Shown here piece by piece: positions 16,184-25,148 of a stretch of 64,000 bases of DNA. The notes under the pieces are model-generated. The model did not search any database, had not been told where the DNA came from, and worked only from the letters and a program-made list of their open reading frames with translations. How positions within the stretch are numbered: position 1 is the first letter of the stretch; every line of letters starts with the position of its first letter. Position numbers and translations under genes: made by a program. This DNA comes from Improbicoccus devescovinae (lineage in GTDB: Bacteria > Bacillota > Clostridia > Oscillospirales > Acutalibacteraceae): contig BSWA01000002.1 of NCBI GenBank assembly GCA_036245095.1, forward strand, positions 186,001 through 250,000, read 5' to 3'.

Positions 16184-18044
16184 TTTATACCAAAAATTCA
16201 AAAAATATATTTTATTTTTCATGGACTTCGTGATTTGGAATGTAGCATTTTACTTATCTTTTGCTATAAATAAAAATAGTTTTTCTTTGTTAGGATTTGA
16301 AAAATTATTCATAGAATGCATATTAATAGTAAACGTTTGCTTTGTTGTAATATTTTTTTGTTTTAAAATGCATGATAAAATATGGCGATATGCCGATGTT
16401 GAAGATTTTTTTTATGCTGGACTTTCTATATTTTTATCTAATTTTTTCTTTTTTGTAATTACTTTTATTAGACATAATAATTTGGGAATAAGAATGTATG
16501 TTTTATTTCTTTTGGTTTCTGAGTTTTTGAATTTTATGGCTAGATTATTGTATAGATTTAACAGAATTTTGGAAACTGAAGTAAAATATAGTACAAATCG
16601 CAAAAAAAGATTATTAATAGTAGGTGCAGGAGAAGCAACTAATATAGTATTACGCGAAATTTATAGGAATTCGGGGAATGAATACTTACCGATATGCATC
16701 GTGGATGATGATAGAAGTAAAATAGATCGCAGCGTAATAGGAATAAAAGTCAGAGGATCTACATATGAGATATCTCAAATTTGTAAAAATGAAAATATAG
16801 ATGTAATTTTATTTTGCATTTTGAATATAAATTCTCCAGATAGATGTAGAATTTTGGATATTTGTGCTAGGACTAATATAGAATTAAAAATAATATCTAG
16901 TATATATGATACACTTACGTCTAATAATTCTTCAATGCCATTTATTAGATATGTTAATATAGAAGATTTATTGGGAAGAGATCCTGTTGTTTTTGATTGT
17001 AAAAATTATGGCAATTATTTAATTGGAAAAACTGTACTTGTTACTGGAGGAGGTGGGTCAATAGGCGCTGAATTATGTAGGCAAATTGCTCTTCTTGAGC
17101 CTAAGAAGCTTATTATACTTGATATTTATGAAAATAATGCTTATGAAATTCAACAAGAATTATATAGAAATTATGTGTTTCCGAATTTTAAAATTAACAA
17201 AAAAGCGTTTGATTTTGAGGTCCAAATTGCCTCTGTCCGAGATTCAAGAAAAATAGACAAAATTTTCCTTGATAAAAATATTGATATAGTTTTTCATGCT
17301 GCTGCACACAAACATGTGCCGCTTATGGAGTATAATCCTGAAGAAGCTGTTAAAAATAATGTATTCGGAACTTTGAATGTCGCTATTATGGCCGAGAAAT
17401 ACAAAATAGACAAATTTGTTTTAATTTCTACTGATAAAGCAGTTAATCCTACAAGTATAATGGGCGCTACGAAACGAATTTGTGAAATGATTATTCAGCT
17501 TATGAATACGAATACATCAAAAACTCAGTTCAGTGCTGTAAGATTTGGAAATGTACTAGGTTCAAACGGGTCTGTCATACCATTGTTTAAAGAGCAAATT
17601 AAAAACAAAGGCCCTATTACTGTTACGCATCCTGATGTAATAAGATATTTTATGACAATTTCTGAGGCTGTGGCTCTTGTTTTGACTGCGGGTGGGCTCG
17701 CTAAAGGCGGAGAAATACATGTACTTGACATGGGTGAACCTGTGAGAATAAAAGATCTAGCAGAAAATTTAATACGTCTATCTGGGTTAGTGCCGTATTC
17801 GGATATACAAATTGAATATACTGGGCTTCGTCCTGGTGAAAAATTGTATGAAGAAATATTGATGGACGAAGAAGGCATAAAATTAACAGAAAATAATAAA
17901 ATTTATACAGGTAATCCTATAAAATTTGATGAACATGAATTCAAAAGAGATCTTGAAGATTTGAAAATTGCATGTAAATCCAATGATACGAATTTAATTA
18001 GAAAAATAATTTCAAAAATTGTACCTATTTCTAAAAATATTTAA
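16176..18044 (+). CDS. Membrane-bound UDP-sugar 4,6-dehydratase (PglF/CapD/WbpM-like)
   Basis: A 622-residue enzyme of nucleotide-sugar metabolism for surface glycans. Four N-terminal membrane segments (about residues 10-120) precede two Rossmann domains. The first has VGAGEATNIVLREI near 150. The second has VTGGGGSIGAELCRQI near 290. The FHAAAHKHVPLME block and the STDKAVNP motif, with Thr-Asp-Lys in place of the Tyr-x-x-x-Lys start, are typical of the inverting 4,6-dehydratase subgroup. Closest characterised activities act on UDP-GlcNAc, but the exact substrate cannot be read from sequence. It overlaps rpiB by 8 bases. Confidence 0.88.
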   Translation: MYNLYQKFKKYILFFMDFVIWNVAFYLSFAINKNSFSLLGFEKLFIECILIVNVCFVVIFFCFKMHDKIWRYADVEDFFYAGLSIFLSNFFFFVITFIRHNNLGIRMYVLFLLVSEFLNFMARLLYRFNRILETEVKYSTNRKKRLLIVGAGEATNIVLREIYRNSGNEYLPICIVDDDRSKIDRSVIGIKVRGSTYEISQICKNENIDVILFCILNINSPDRCRILDICARTNIELKIISSIYDTLTSNNSSMPFIRYVNIEDLLGRDPVVFDCKNYGNYLIGKTVLVTGGGGSIGAELCRQIALLEPKKLIILDIYENNAYEIQQELYRNYVFPNFKINKKAFDFEVQIASVRDSRKIDKIFLDKNIDIVFHAAAHKHVPLMEYNPEEAVKNNVFGTLNVAIMAEKYKIDKFVLISTDKAVNPTSIMGATKRICEMIIQLMNTNTSKTQFSAVRFGNVLGSNGSVIPLFKEQIKNKGPITVTHPDVIRYFMTISEAVALVLTAGGLAKGGEIHVLDMGEPVRIKDLAENLIRLSGLVPYSDIQIEYTGLRPGEKLYEEILMDEEGIKLTENNKIYTGNPIKFDEHEFKRDLEDLKIACKSNDTNLIRKIISKIVPISKNI

Positions 18045-18091
18045 TTTTTTTTATTAAATAATACTCACAATTTTTTGGAGGAAAATATAAT

Positions 18092-19276
18092 TTGGTATTT
18101 GTTCTGAATTTTGGAGGATCTTCGTTTAAGTATAAAATTTTTGGGCATAACGAACTAATTTTAGAAGGAATATGTGAAAAAATTGGTGATTTTTCAGGAA
18201 AAATAAGTATTAAATTTATTAAAAAAAATATAAAAATCGATAAAGAGATTTCGTTTAAAAATCACAGAGAGGCATTCAAGTGTGTTATAGATTTACTTTT
18301 TGATAAGAAAAATGGAATTTTGAAAGAATACGGTCCTATTACTGCAATAGGACATAGGGTAGTTCATGGCGGAACATATTTTAATAAATCCGTAACAATT
18401 GATGAAAATGTTATTAAAAAGATCAAAGAATTAATTCCACTTGCACCGATTCATAATCAAGCGAATATTAACGGAATTTTAGATTGTTATGATTTTTTTG
18501 GTAAAAATATACCACAAATAGCAGTTTTCGACACATCTTTTTTTGCAAATTTACCAAAAAAAGTTTATACTTATGCAATCCCAAAAGATTTATCAGCTAA
18601 ATATAATATAAGAAAATACGGATTTCATGGTATATCTCATAAATATGTTTATAATTTTTATAAAAATTCGACTAATGAAAATAATTTAAAAATTATTACT
18701 TGTCATTTAGGAAGCGGGTCGTCTATGGCGGCGATAATAGACGGAAATCCTGTGGACACTACTATGGGGTTAACTCCGTTAGGCGGTCTAATTATGAACA
18801 CGCGCTGTGGTTCTCTTGATCCGTCGGTAGTAATTCAGCTTATGAAATATGAAAATTTAAGTTTAGACAAAATAACTAAAATTTTGAATAATAATTCAGG
18901 CATTTTGGGTATTTCTGAGTTATCTGAAGATGTAAGTAAAGTTTTAGAACATGATAACGAAAATTGTAAGCTAGCTATTGACATGTATTGTTATAAAATT
19001 ATTAAATATATAGGCGCTTATATTACTATTATGAACGGTTGTGATGCTATTATTTTTACTGCTGGAATAGGTGAAAATTGTGCTAATATTAGAAAACGAA
19101 TTTGTGAAAATTTAACATTTTTCGGGATAAAATTAAATAATTTTTATAACAATAATATAATATTTAACGAAAAAAATATAATTTCTAATAAAAAGTCAAA
19201 AATAAAGGTAGCTGTAATTTTTACTGATGAGGAAAAGGGCATATATAATGAGGTTAAAGAAATATTAAAATATTGA
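18092..19276 (+). CDS. ackA: Acetate kinase
   Basis: Converts acetyl phosphate and ADP to acetate and ATP, a substrate-level phosphorylation step of fermenters. The N-terminus VLNFGGSSFKYKIF, GHRVVHGG, IAVFDTSFF, HLGSGSSMAAI and FTAGIGENCANIR match acetate kinase boxes. The first Asn-x-Gly-Ser-Ser is intact. The start is TTG at 18092 after TTGGAGG. Phosphotransacetylase is not adjacent. The -35 box for the next gene overlaps its stop codon. Confidence 0.96.
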   Translation: MVFVLNFGGSSFKYKIFGHNELILEGICEKIGDFSGKISIKFIKKNIKIDKEISFKNHREAFKCVIDLLFDKKNGILKEYGPITAIGHRVVHGGTYFNKSVTIDENVIKKIKELIPLAPIHNQANINGILDCYDFFGKNIPQIAVFDTSFFANLPKKVYTYAIPKDLSAKYNIRKYGFHGISHKYVYNFYKNSTNENNLKIITCHLGSGSSMAAIIDGNPVDTTMGLTPLGGLIMNTRCGSLDPSVVIQLMKYENLSLDKITKILNNNSGILGISELSEDVSKVLEHDNENCKLAIDMYCYKIIKYIGAYITIMNGCDAIIFTAGIGENCANIRKRICENLTFFGIKLNNFYNNNIIFNEKNIISNKKSKIKVAVIFTDEEKGIYNEVKEILKY

Positions 19277-19301
19277 CAATCTTAAACACATGTGCTAAAC
19301 T
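19273..19301 (+). promoter_or_regulatory. Promoter of the second double-Gly-like peptide
   Basis: TTGACA at 19273-19278 overlaps the ackA stop codon; TAAACT follows at 19296-19301 with 17-base spacing. It drives a leader of about 70 bases and then the small gene at 19378. Confidence 0.65.
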
Positions 19302-19377
19302 AAAACTAGAAGAGAGTTGATATAATAAGATTTAAATATTATTATTAAATTTGTTAAAAAGGGTGAGGTTTAATTTG

Positions 19378-19587
19378 ATGAAAACAAAGATTTCTGATGA
19401 AAATTTGACTCGTTGTTTTGGTGGATCTGATATTGTTATTATAACGCATAGATCGCCGCCACCTCCGCCTTTGACTTCGTTTGATTTGATAGTTGGCGGA
19501 GCAATATTGTCATTATTGTTAATTCCGGGGATGCTTATGATATATTTTGGTATAAAAAAAGGTAGAAAAAATGGTTTTTTTAAATAA
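19378..19587 (+). CDS. Small membrane peptide with double-glycine leader-like N-terminus
   Basis: A 69-residue protein of unknown family. MKTKISDENLTRCFGGSD resembles a short double-glycine leader, with Leu at -6 and Phe just before GG. A Pro-rich segment (RSPPPPPLTSFD) follows, then one transmembrane helix (LIVGGAILSLLLIPGMLMIY) and a basic tail. The ATG at 19378 is preceded by AAGGGTGAGG. The gene has its own promoter, is well isolated and is followed by argS. It could be an exported peptide or a small membrane regulator. Confidence 0.65.
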   Translation: MKTKISDENLTRCFGGSDIVIITHRSPPPPPLTSFDLIVGGAILSLLLIPGMLMIYFGIKKGRKNGFFK

Positions 19588-19619
19588 AATTTAAATAAAA
19601 TTTAAGGAGGTTTTAAATT

Positions 19620-21332
19620 TTGTGTTGCATATTAATGCAAACTAAAGAAAAATTAAAAAAAATCTTAAAACTTTCATTGGATAGTTTTGCCAGAAATGAT
19701 ATAAAAATAGAAAATATTAATGAAAAATTGTTTAAATTGGATATTAATATCGAGATCCCAGCACAGAGAGATTATGGGGAATTTTCTAGTAATATTTCTT
19801 TGGTTTCTGCGAAATTATTTAAAAAATCCCCAAGGTTTATTGCGGAAAATATAATTAAATATGTTCCTGATTTTTTGGGCGTGTGTGATTATATTTTGAA
19901 ATATGAAATAGCAGGAAATGGATTTATAAATTTTTATATGAATAATAAATTTTATTCGGAAATTTTGTGCGAAATTGACAAAAAAAAAGAAAATTATGGT
20001 AAATATGAACAAAAAAACAAACGAGTTTTAATTGAATTTGTTTCGTCTAATCCAACTGGCCCTATGCATATCGGCAATGCTAGATTGGGCGCGTTGGGCG
20101 ATTGTTTATCGGGAATTTTGAATTTTTTTGGCTATGAAGTATTAACGGAATTTTATGTGAATGATGCTGGTAATCAAATTCAAAAATTCGGTGAATCTTT
20201 GAGCCTGAGATATGAACAGATTTTTGATAAAAATGTGGAATTTATTGAAGATGGTTATCATGGTGAAGACATAAAATTATTAGCTCAGGAATTCGCGAAT
20301 ATTCATGGGGATAAATATATAAAAGTTAAGTCAAATGAAAGGGAAAAAGTGTTAATTAATTATGCTTTGCCTAGGAATATAAATAAAATTAAATCTGATC
20401 TAGAAAGATATAAAATTTTTTATGACTCCTGGTTTTATGAAAGTGAGCTTTATAAAAATAATGAAATTAGTAATATTATACAAAAATTAGAAAAAAATAA
20501 TGCAATATATAGGGAAAATAATGCAATTTGGTTTAAAGCTACAGATTTTGGGGGAGAAAAAGATGAAATTTTAATAAGAACAAATGGTATTCCAACTTAT
20601 TTCGCTGCAGATATAGCTTATCATGTTAATAAATTTGTAACTAGAAATTTTGATATGTGTATTAATATTTGGGGCGCGGATCATCATGGGCATGTCGCAA
20701 GAATGCAGGCTGCGATGAATGCGCTCGGGATAAATAATAAAATATTAAAAATTATAATTGTCCAGTTGGTAAGTGTATTTCGAGATGGTAATATTTGTAA
20801 AATGAGTAAACGTAGTGGCCAGGCTGAAACTTTTGCGTCGTTTTTAGAGGAGGTTAATACAGATTCTGCAAGAATTATTTTTAATATGCAAAATCCTGGT
20901 TCGAAAATGGTGTTTAATATAAATGAAGCTATTAAAAATGACATGTCGAATCCGGTTTATTATGTTAAATATGCATATGTTAGATTGAAAAATATTGTAA
21001 ATTTGGTTGATAATAATAAAAAAAAAGAAAATTTTAATAATATTAATTTGGATTTATTGAACTCTCCAGAGGAACGCGAATTGATTTTTATTCTCGGTAT
21101 GTTCCCAGAAGAAATTGCTAGTTCTTCGTGTCTTTTGGATTCGACAAAAATAACAAAGTATTTAATTAATTTAGTATCATGGGTTCACAAATTTTATCAG
21201 TTTAAAAAAGTAAGAAGTAGCGAAATAAATGAAAAATTGTCTAATTCGAGATTATTTTTGTGCAAACAGACGATTAGAATTATGGAAATTATTGCTAATA
21301 TATTGAAAATTGATATGCCAGAAAAAATGTGA
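19620..21332 (+). CDS. argS: Arginyl-tRNA synthetase
   Basis: A class I synthetase of 570 residues charging tRNA-Arg. SSNPTGPMHIGNARLGALGD carries the HIGH-type box, and the KMSKRSG motif lies near residue 400. The protein ends with PEKM, equivalent to the usual ArgS terminus PERM. AAGGAGG sits about nine bases before the TTG at 19620. An ATG at 19635 is an alternative start. Confidence 0.96.
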   Translation: MCCILMQTKEKLKKILKLSLDSFARNDIKIENINEKLFKLDINIEIPAQRDYGEFSSNISLVSAKLFKKSPRFIAENIIKYVPDFLGVCDYILKYEIAGNGFINFYMNNKFYSEILCEIDKKKENYGKYEQKNKRVLIEFVSSNPTGPMHIGNARLGALGDCLSGILNFFGYEVLTEFYVNDAGNQIQKFGESLSLRYEQIFDKNVEFIEDGYHGEDIKLLAQEFANIHGDKYIKVKSNEREKVLINYALPRNINKIKSDLERYKIFYDSWFYESELYKNNEISNIIQKLEKNNAIYRENNAIWFKATDFGGEKDEILIRTNGIPTYFAADIAYHVNKFVTRNFDMCINIWGADHHGHVARMQAAMNALGINNKILKIIIVQLVSVFRDGNICKMSKRSGQAETFASFLEEVNTDSARIIFNMQNPGSKMVFNINEAIKNDMSNPVYYVKYAYVRLKNIVNLVDNNKKKENFNNINLDLLNSPEERELIFILGMFPEEIASSSCLLDSTKITKYLINLVSWVHKFYQFKKVRSSEINEKLSNSRLFLCKQTIRIMEIIANILKIDMPEKM

Positions 21333-21423
21333 TTTTTATATATATTTGTATTTTAATTTTGTATATTTTAAAACAAAAAACATATCATGTTAATATGATT
21401 TTTTAGGCTTTTTTGGAGTATTT

Positions 21424-22272
21424 ATGTTAAAATTAAACAAAAAAAATATCATTATTTCTTTGTTCGGAATGTTCATGTTAATTTCTGGAAGTTTGCTGTT
21501 TTTTATAGCTTACCCTGAGAATACGTTTGTCGATTTTTCTGAAAGCTTTGTGATTTATGGTTCTAAATTTACGAATTTTTTGAGATGCTCGGTTAATGGT
21601 ATTATTAAAGATATACAAATTTCTAGAAATGCAGAAATGGAAATACAAGAATTAAAAAAAGAAATCAGCTATTTACGCGATCTTACTGTGGATTATTATG
21701 ATTTGAAAAGAGAAAATACTAGACTCGTAAAATATTGTGAGATTAAAAAGCAAAATCCTGAAATGAAATTTGTTAGTGCAGATTTGGTCGGCTGGGTTCC
21801 AATGAGTACCTATGGTAAGTTTATAATAAATTCGGGCACGAGTCAGGGGATTTCTATAGGAGATCCGGTGACGACAGAAAATGGCTTGATAGGCTCTATA
21901 AGCCGCGCAGGAGCGAATTCTAGCACGGTTCAGACGTTGTTTTCGAATGCAACAAAAATTGGAGCTCTCGATACTATTACTGGAAATGTTGGAATAATTA
22001 CAGGTGTTGCTGATTTGACAGAAAGATCATATGTTCGATTAGAATTGCTTCCGTCGGCAGATGCAGTAAAAGAAGGCGATATGTTACAGACAACCGGAAT
22101 AAGCGGGCTGTATCCTAAAGGATTAAAAATCGGTAAAGTCAAAGAAATAGAATATGATTCGTCTAATTCTATGTATTGTGCTAAAATTGAAACGTATGAG
22201 AAAATAAAAGATACACAAAATGTATTTGTAATTACAGATTTTTCTGGTAAAAACGTCATAAATATTAATTAA
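21424..22272 (+). CDS. mreC: Rod shape-determining protein MreC
   Basis: MreC is a membrane-anchored scaffold of the elongasome. A single N-terminal membrane helix (about residues 10-30) is followed by a coiled coil (about 70-110) and the beta-rich MreC domain, with SADLVGWVPMSTYGKFIIN and DPVTTENGLIGSI. The length is 282 residues. TTGGAG precedes the ATG. mreB and mreD are not adjacent, which is unusual, and feoA follows. Confidence 0.92.
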   Translation: MLKLNKKNIIISLFGMFMLISGSLLFFIAYPENTFVDFSESFVIYGSKFTNFLRCSVNGIIKDIQISRNAEMEIQELKKEISYLRDLTVDYYDLKRENTRLVKYCEIKKQNPEMKFVSADLVGWVPMSTYGKFIINSGTSQGISIGDPVTTENGLIGSISRAGANSSTVQTLFSNATKIGALDTITGNVGIITGVADLTERSYVRLELLPSADAVKEGDMLQTTGISGLYPKGLKIGKVKEIEYDSSNSMYCAKIETYEKIKDTQNVFVITDFSGKNVININ

Positions 22273-22357
22273 AAATAATATTATTTTTATTAATAGAATA
22301 TAATCTAAAACATGTATATTTAAATAATAATTATAATTAAAGGATGTGTATCCGAAA

Positions 22358-22582
22358 TTGAATCTTAGTGAACTTAAAATAGGTCAGCGAGCGAAAGTTA
22401 CGGATATAATCGGAGAAAGTGCGATAAAACGTCGACTTATGGATATGGGATTTGTTCCTGATTCAATAGTTGAAATTATAAGATATGCACCAATGGGTGA
22501 TCCTGTGCAAGTGGAAATAGAAAATATAGATATAGTTATACGAAAAGATGATGCGAAAAATATAATAATAAATAAGTTATAA
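22358..22582 (+). CDS. feoA: Ferrous iron transport protein A
   Basis: A small SH3-like partner of FeoB. The signature GQRAKVTDIIG, then KRRLMDMGFVPDSIVEIIRYAPMGDPV, is clear. The TTG at 22358 gives the N-terminus MNLSELKIGQ and is well spaced from AAAGGATG; a GTG at 22346 lies inside that site. It has 74 residues and is followed closely by feoB. Confidence 0.93.
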   Translation: MNLSELKIGQRAKVTDIIGESAIKRRLMDMGFVPDSIVEIIRYAPMGDPVQVEIENIDIVIRKDDAKNIIINKL

Positions 22583-22613
22583 ATATATTTTATTGAAAGA
22601 AGAATATTTGTGT

Positions 22614-24686
22614 ATGGAAAATATAAATAATTGTAAACTTGAAAATTTTGATTTTAGTGAACAAGCTTTGAAAATAGCTTTGGTTGGTAATCCGAATACT
22701 GGTAAAAGTACGCTTTTTAATAGACTTACTGGAAGTGCGCAATATGTTGGCAATTGGCCAGGTGTTACAGTTGAAAGAAAAGAAGGAAGAATTAAGTCTT
22801 GTAAAATACCAATGGATATCGTAGATTTACCCGGTATTTATTCTCTTTCGCCGTATTCTCCAGAGGAAATTGTTACTCGAAATTTTTTGTTAAGTAATTC
22901 AAAAGATATAATTTTAAATATAATCGACGGTACACATCTTGAACGAAATTTATATTTAACTACTCAGCTTATGGAACTTGATGCGCCTATAATTATTGCT
23001 ATTAATATGTGCGATTTGCTCAAAAAAAAGGGTAAAATAATAAATTTTTGTGAATTAGAACAAAAACTTGGCGTTCCTGTAATAATGATTTCTGCTAGCA
23101 AAAACATAGGTCTCGATAATATAAAAGAAAAATTTTTGAATTTTTGTATAAATAAACAAAATATTAAAGAATTTAATAATAAAAATATTAAATTTTATAA
23201 TAATAATATTGAAAGCAAATTTCTTAAAATAAGTACAATTTTCGATTCTAGTACTCGTTCTATTGAAAATAAACGCTTTTTTATAGCGAAAATATTGGAA
23301 AATGATTTACTTATAAATTCGCATTTAAAATTGAATTTTGAGACTTTAAAAAAAATAAATGAAATCAAGAAAATAAATACAAGTAAAGAACTCAAAAATG
23401 ATGAAATTATTAATCTTAGATATCAATTTATTTTTAATTTATGCAAGAAAATTGTGCAAGATACACAAAAGCTGAAAAAAATTACGTTTACAAGAAAAAT
23501 AGATAGCATAATAATTGGTAAATATACGGCGATTCCTATATTTTTGACAATAATATTTGGGGTTTTTTATATAACATTTGGCCCCATAGGAACATTTTTG
23601 GAGAAATATTTAAGAATATTAATAAACCAGGGAATAGGCCAAATTTCAGAGACTGTTTTTACGCAGATACATATGAACTCTGCTTTTAAAAGTTTGATTT
23701 TAGGAGCTATTATTCCAGGTGTTGGCGAAATTATATCATTTTTACCTCCTATTATGTTATTATTTGCATTAATTTCTTTACTTGAAGATGTTGGATATAT
23801 GTCTCGGGCAGCGTTCATAATGGACAGGTCGTTAAAAAACATAGGGCTTTCTGGCCGGGCATTTATACCGCTTCTTATGGGGTTTGGCTGCAGTGTTCCT
23901 GCTATAACGAGCACAAGAATACTTGAAAATAGGCAAGAAAAGAATTTAAGTATTTTTTTGATTCCATTCATGTCATGCGGATCAAAGATGCCAGTAAACT
24001 TGCTATTTTTAAGTGGATTTTTCCCCAAATACAAAGCTTTAGGAATATTTTTAATATACTTATTAGGCGCTATTTTTTGTGCAATTTCAGCGTGGTTATT
24101 TAAAAGCACAATATTTAAAAGCAAACCAACTCCGTTAATTTTAGAGCTTCCTGAATATAAAATACCTTCATTGAGAAATATGTATGTTCAGGTCTGGGAT
24201 CGTTTGAGAGATTTTTTAGAACGTGCAGGAACAGTTATTTTGGCCTTTACTGTTGTGATTTGGTTTTTGCAATCTTTTGACATTTATTTGAATTATACTT
24301 TAGATAGTTCTAAAAGTATACTAGTATTTTTAGGTAATTTATTAGCACCATTATTTATCCCATGTGGATTTGGCTATTGGCGGCCTTGCGTAGCACTGTT
24401 AACGGGTTTAATTTCAAAAGAAATGGTAGTGAGCACAATGGCGGTGTTATATAAATCAAATTCATTAGAGCCATTAAAAGATTTATTAGCTCAAGATTTC
24501 AATGCAATCAGCGCAATTTCTTTTTTAATTTTTGTATTATTTTATCCACCATGTATGGCTGCAATTGCGAACTCATACAAAGAACTCCGAAGTAAAAAAT
24601 TAGCATTAATTTCTATATTTTATCAAATATTTTTAGCGTGGTTTATATCTAGCATATTTTTCCAAATTTTTTCTAGAATTTTTTAG
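22614..24686 (+). CDS. feoB: Ferrous iron transporter FeoB
   Basis: An inner-membrane Fe(II) transporter with a cytosolic G domain. GNPNTGKSTLFNRLTG (P-loop) with VGNWPGVTVE lies in the first 50 residues, and DLPGIYSL is the switch II motif. The membrane part has the two Gate domains, with GFGCSVPAI and SCGSKMPV. The length of about 690 residues is normal. The start is uncertain: the ATG at 22614 has only a weak AAAGAAG site, and in-frame TTGs at 22593 and 22608 are possible. With feoA it is the only metal uptake system in the window. Confidence 0.94.
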   Translation: MENINNCKLENFDFSEQALKIALVGNPNTGKSTLFNRLTGSAQYVGNWPGVTVERKEGRIKSCKIPMDIVDLPGIYSLSPYSPEEIVTRNFLLSNSKDIILNIIDGTHLERNLYLTTQLMELDAPIIIAINMCDLLKKKGKIINFCELEQKLGVPVIMISASKNIGLDNIKEKFLNFCINKQNIKEFNNKNIKFYNNNIESKFLKISTIFDSSTRSIENKRFFIAKILENDLLINSHLKLNFETLKKINEIKKINTSKELKNDEIINLRYQFIFNLCKKIVQDTQKLKKITFTRKIDSIIIGKYTAIPIFLTIIFGVFYITFGPIGTFLEKYLRILINQGIGQISETVFTQIHMNSAFKSLILGAIIPGVGEIISFLPPIMLLFALISLLEDVGYMSRAAFIMDRSLKNIGLSGRAFIPLLMGFGCSVPAITSTRILENRQEKNLSIFLIPFMSCGSKMPVNLLFLSGFFPKYKALGIFLIYLLGAIFCAISAWLFKSTIFKSKPTPLILELPEYKIPSLRNMYVQVWDRLRDFLERAGTVILAFTVVIWFLQSFDIYLNYTLDSSKSILVFLGNLLAPLFIPCGFGYWRPCVALLTGLISKEMVVSTMAVLYKSNSLEPLKDLLAQDFNAISAISFLIFVLFYPPCMAAIANSYKELRSKKLALISIFYQIFLAWFISSIFFQIFSRIF

Positions 24687-24965
24687 TTTCTAAACTTAAA
24701 AAGTATCTAGAAATGTCTAGCTTATTTGTGAATTTTATGAAAATTAAAAAATAGGCTTGAATTTATTTAGTCTTTTCGATTTTAATATTATATATTTTGT
24801 AATATATATGAGGTTTTGTCAATAGGTTAACGTTATTTTTTTATATAATATATACTGAAATATTAATAAATTTTATGATAATATATAAAATATAACAACT
24901 AAAGGCCCATAATACATATGTATTTTTTCTTATAATTCTACAAATTCTTCTATATTATAAAACTA

Positions 24966-24993
24966 TTGACGAATTTAAAAATATAGATATTAT
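24966..24993 (+). promoter_or_regulatory. Promoter with TTGACGAA element upstream of the M16 pair
   Basis: TTGACG and TATTAT are spaced by 16 bases, followed by AAGGAAG. About 60 bases around it match the orphan element at 6330-6394. Confidence 0.5.
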
Positions 24994-25011
24994 TAAAATT
25001 AGAAGGAAGTG

Positions 25012-25092
25012 ATGTATATTCATGAAATGCATAGGTATTTATTATTGAAATTTCTGGATTTAATTATATTCTTGACATTTGTTGCTTTTTGA
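25012..25092 (+). CDS. Possible 26-residue leader peptide
   Basis: An ATG at 25012 follows AAGGAAGTG directly and opens a frame of 26 codons ending TGA at 25090-25092. The peptide is hydrophobic in its second half (LLLKFLDLIIFLTFVAF). It has promoter and ribosome-binding signals but the spacing to the ATG is short, and no homologue is recognisable. It may be a leader, a small membrane peptide or chance. Confidence 0.3.
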   Translation: MYIHEMHRYLLLKFLDLIIFLTFVAF

Positions 25093-25148
25093 TTTATCCT
25101 AAAATTCAGATCCAGTTTTGTAAATCTGTAAAATCTAGGAAGTGTGTT

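Larger units (their letters stand above)
24687..25148. other. Intergenic region upstream of the M16 pair with two promoters
   Basis: A 460-base A/T-rich spacer. Near 24709-24722 is a short inverted repeat (TCTAG/CTAGA) of unclear role. A promoter-like TTGACG...TATTAT lies at 24966-24993. A TTGACA at 25072 lies about 65 bases before the ribosome-binding site of the M16 gene. One very short reading frame (25012-25092) is listed separately. Confidence 0.5.
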
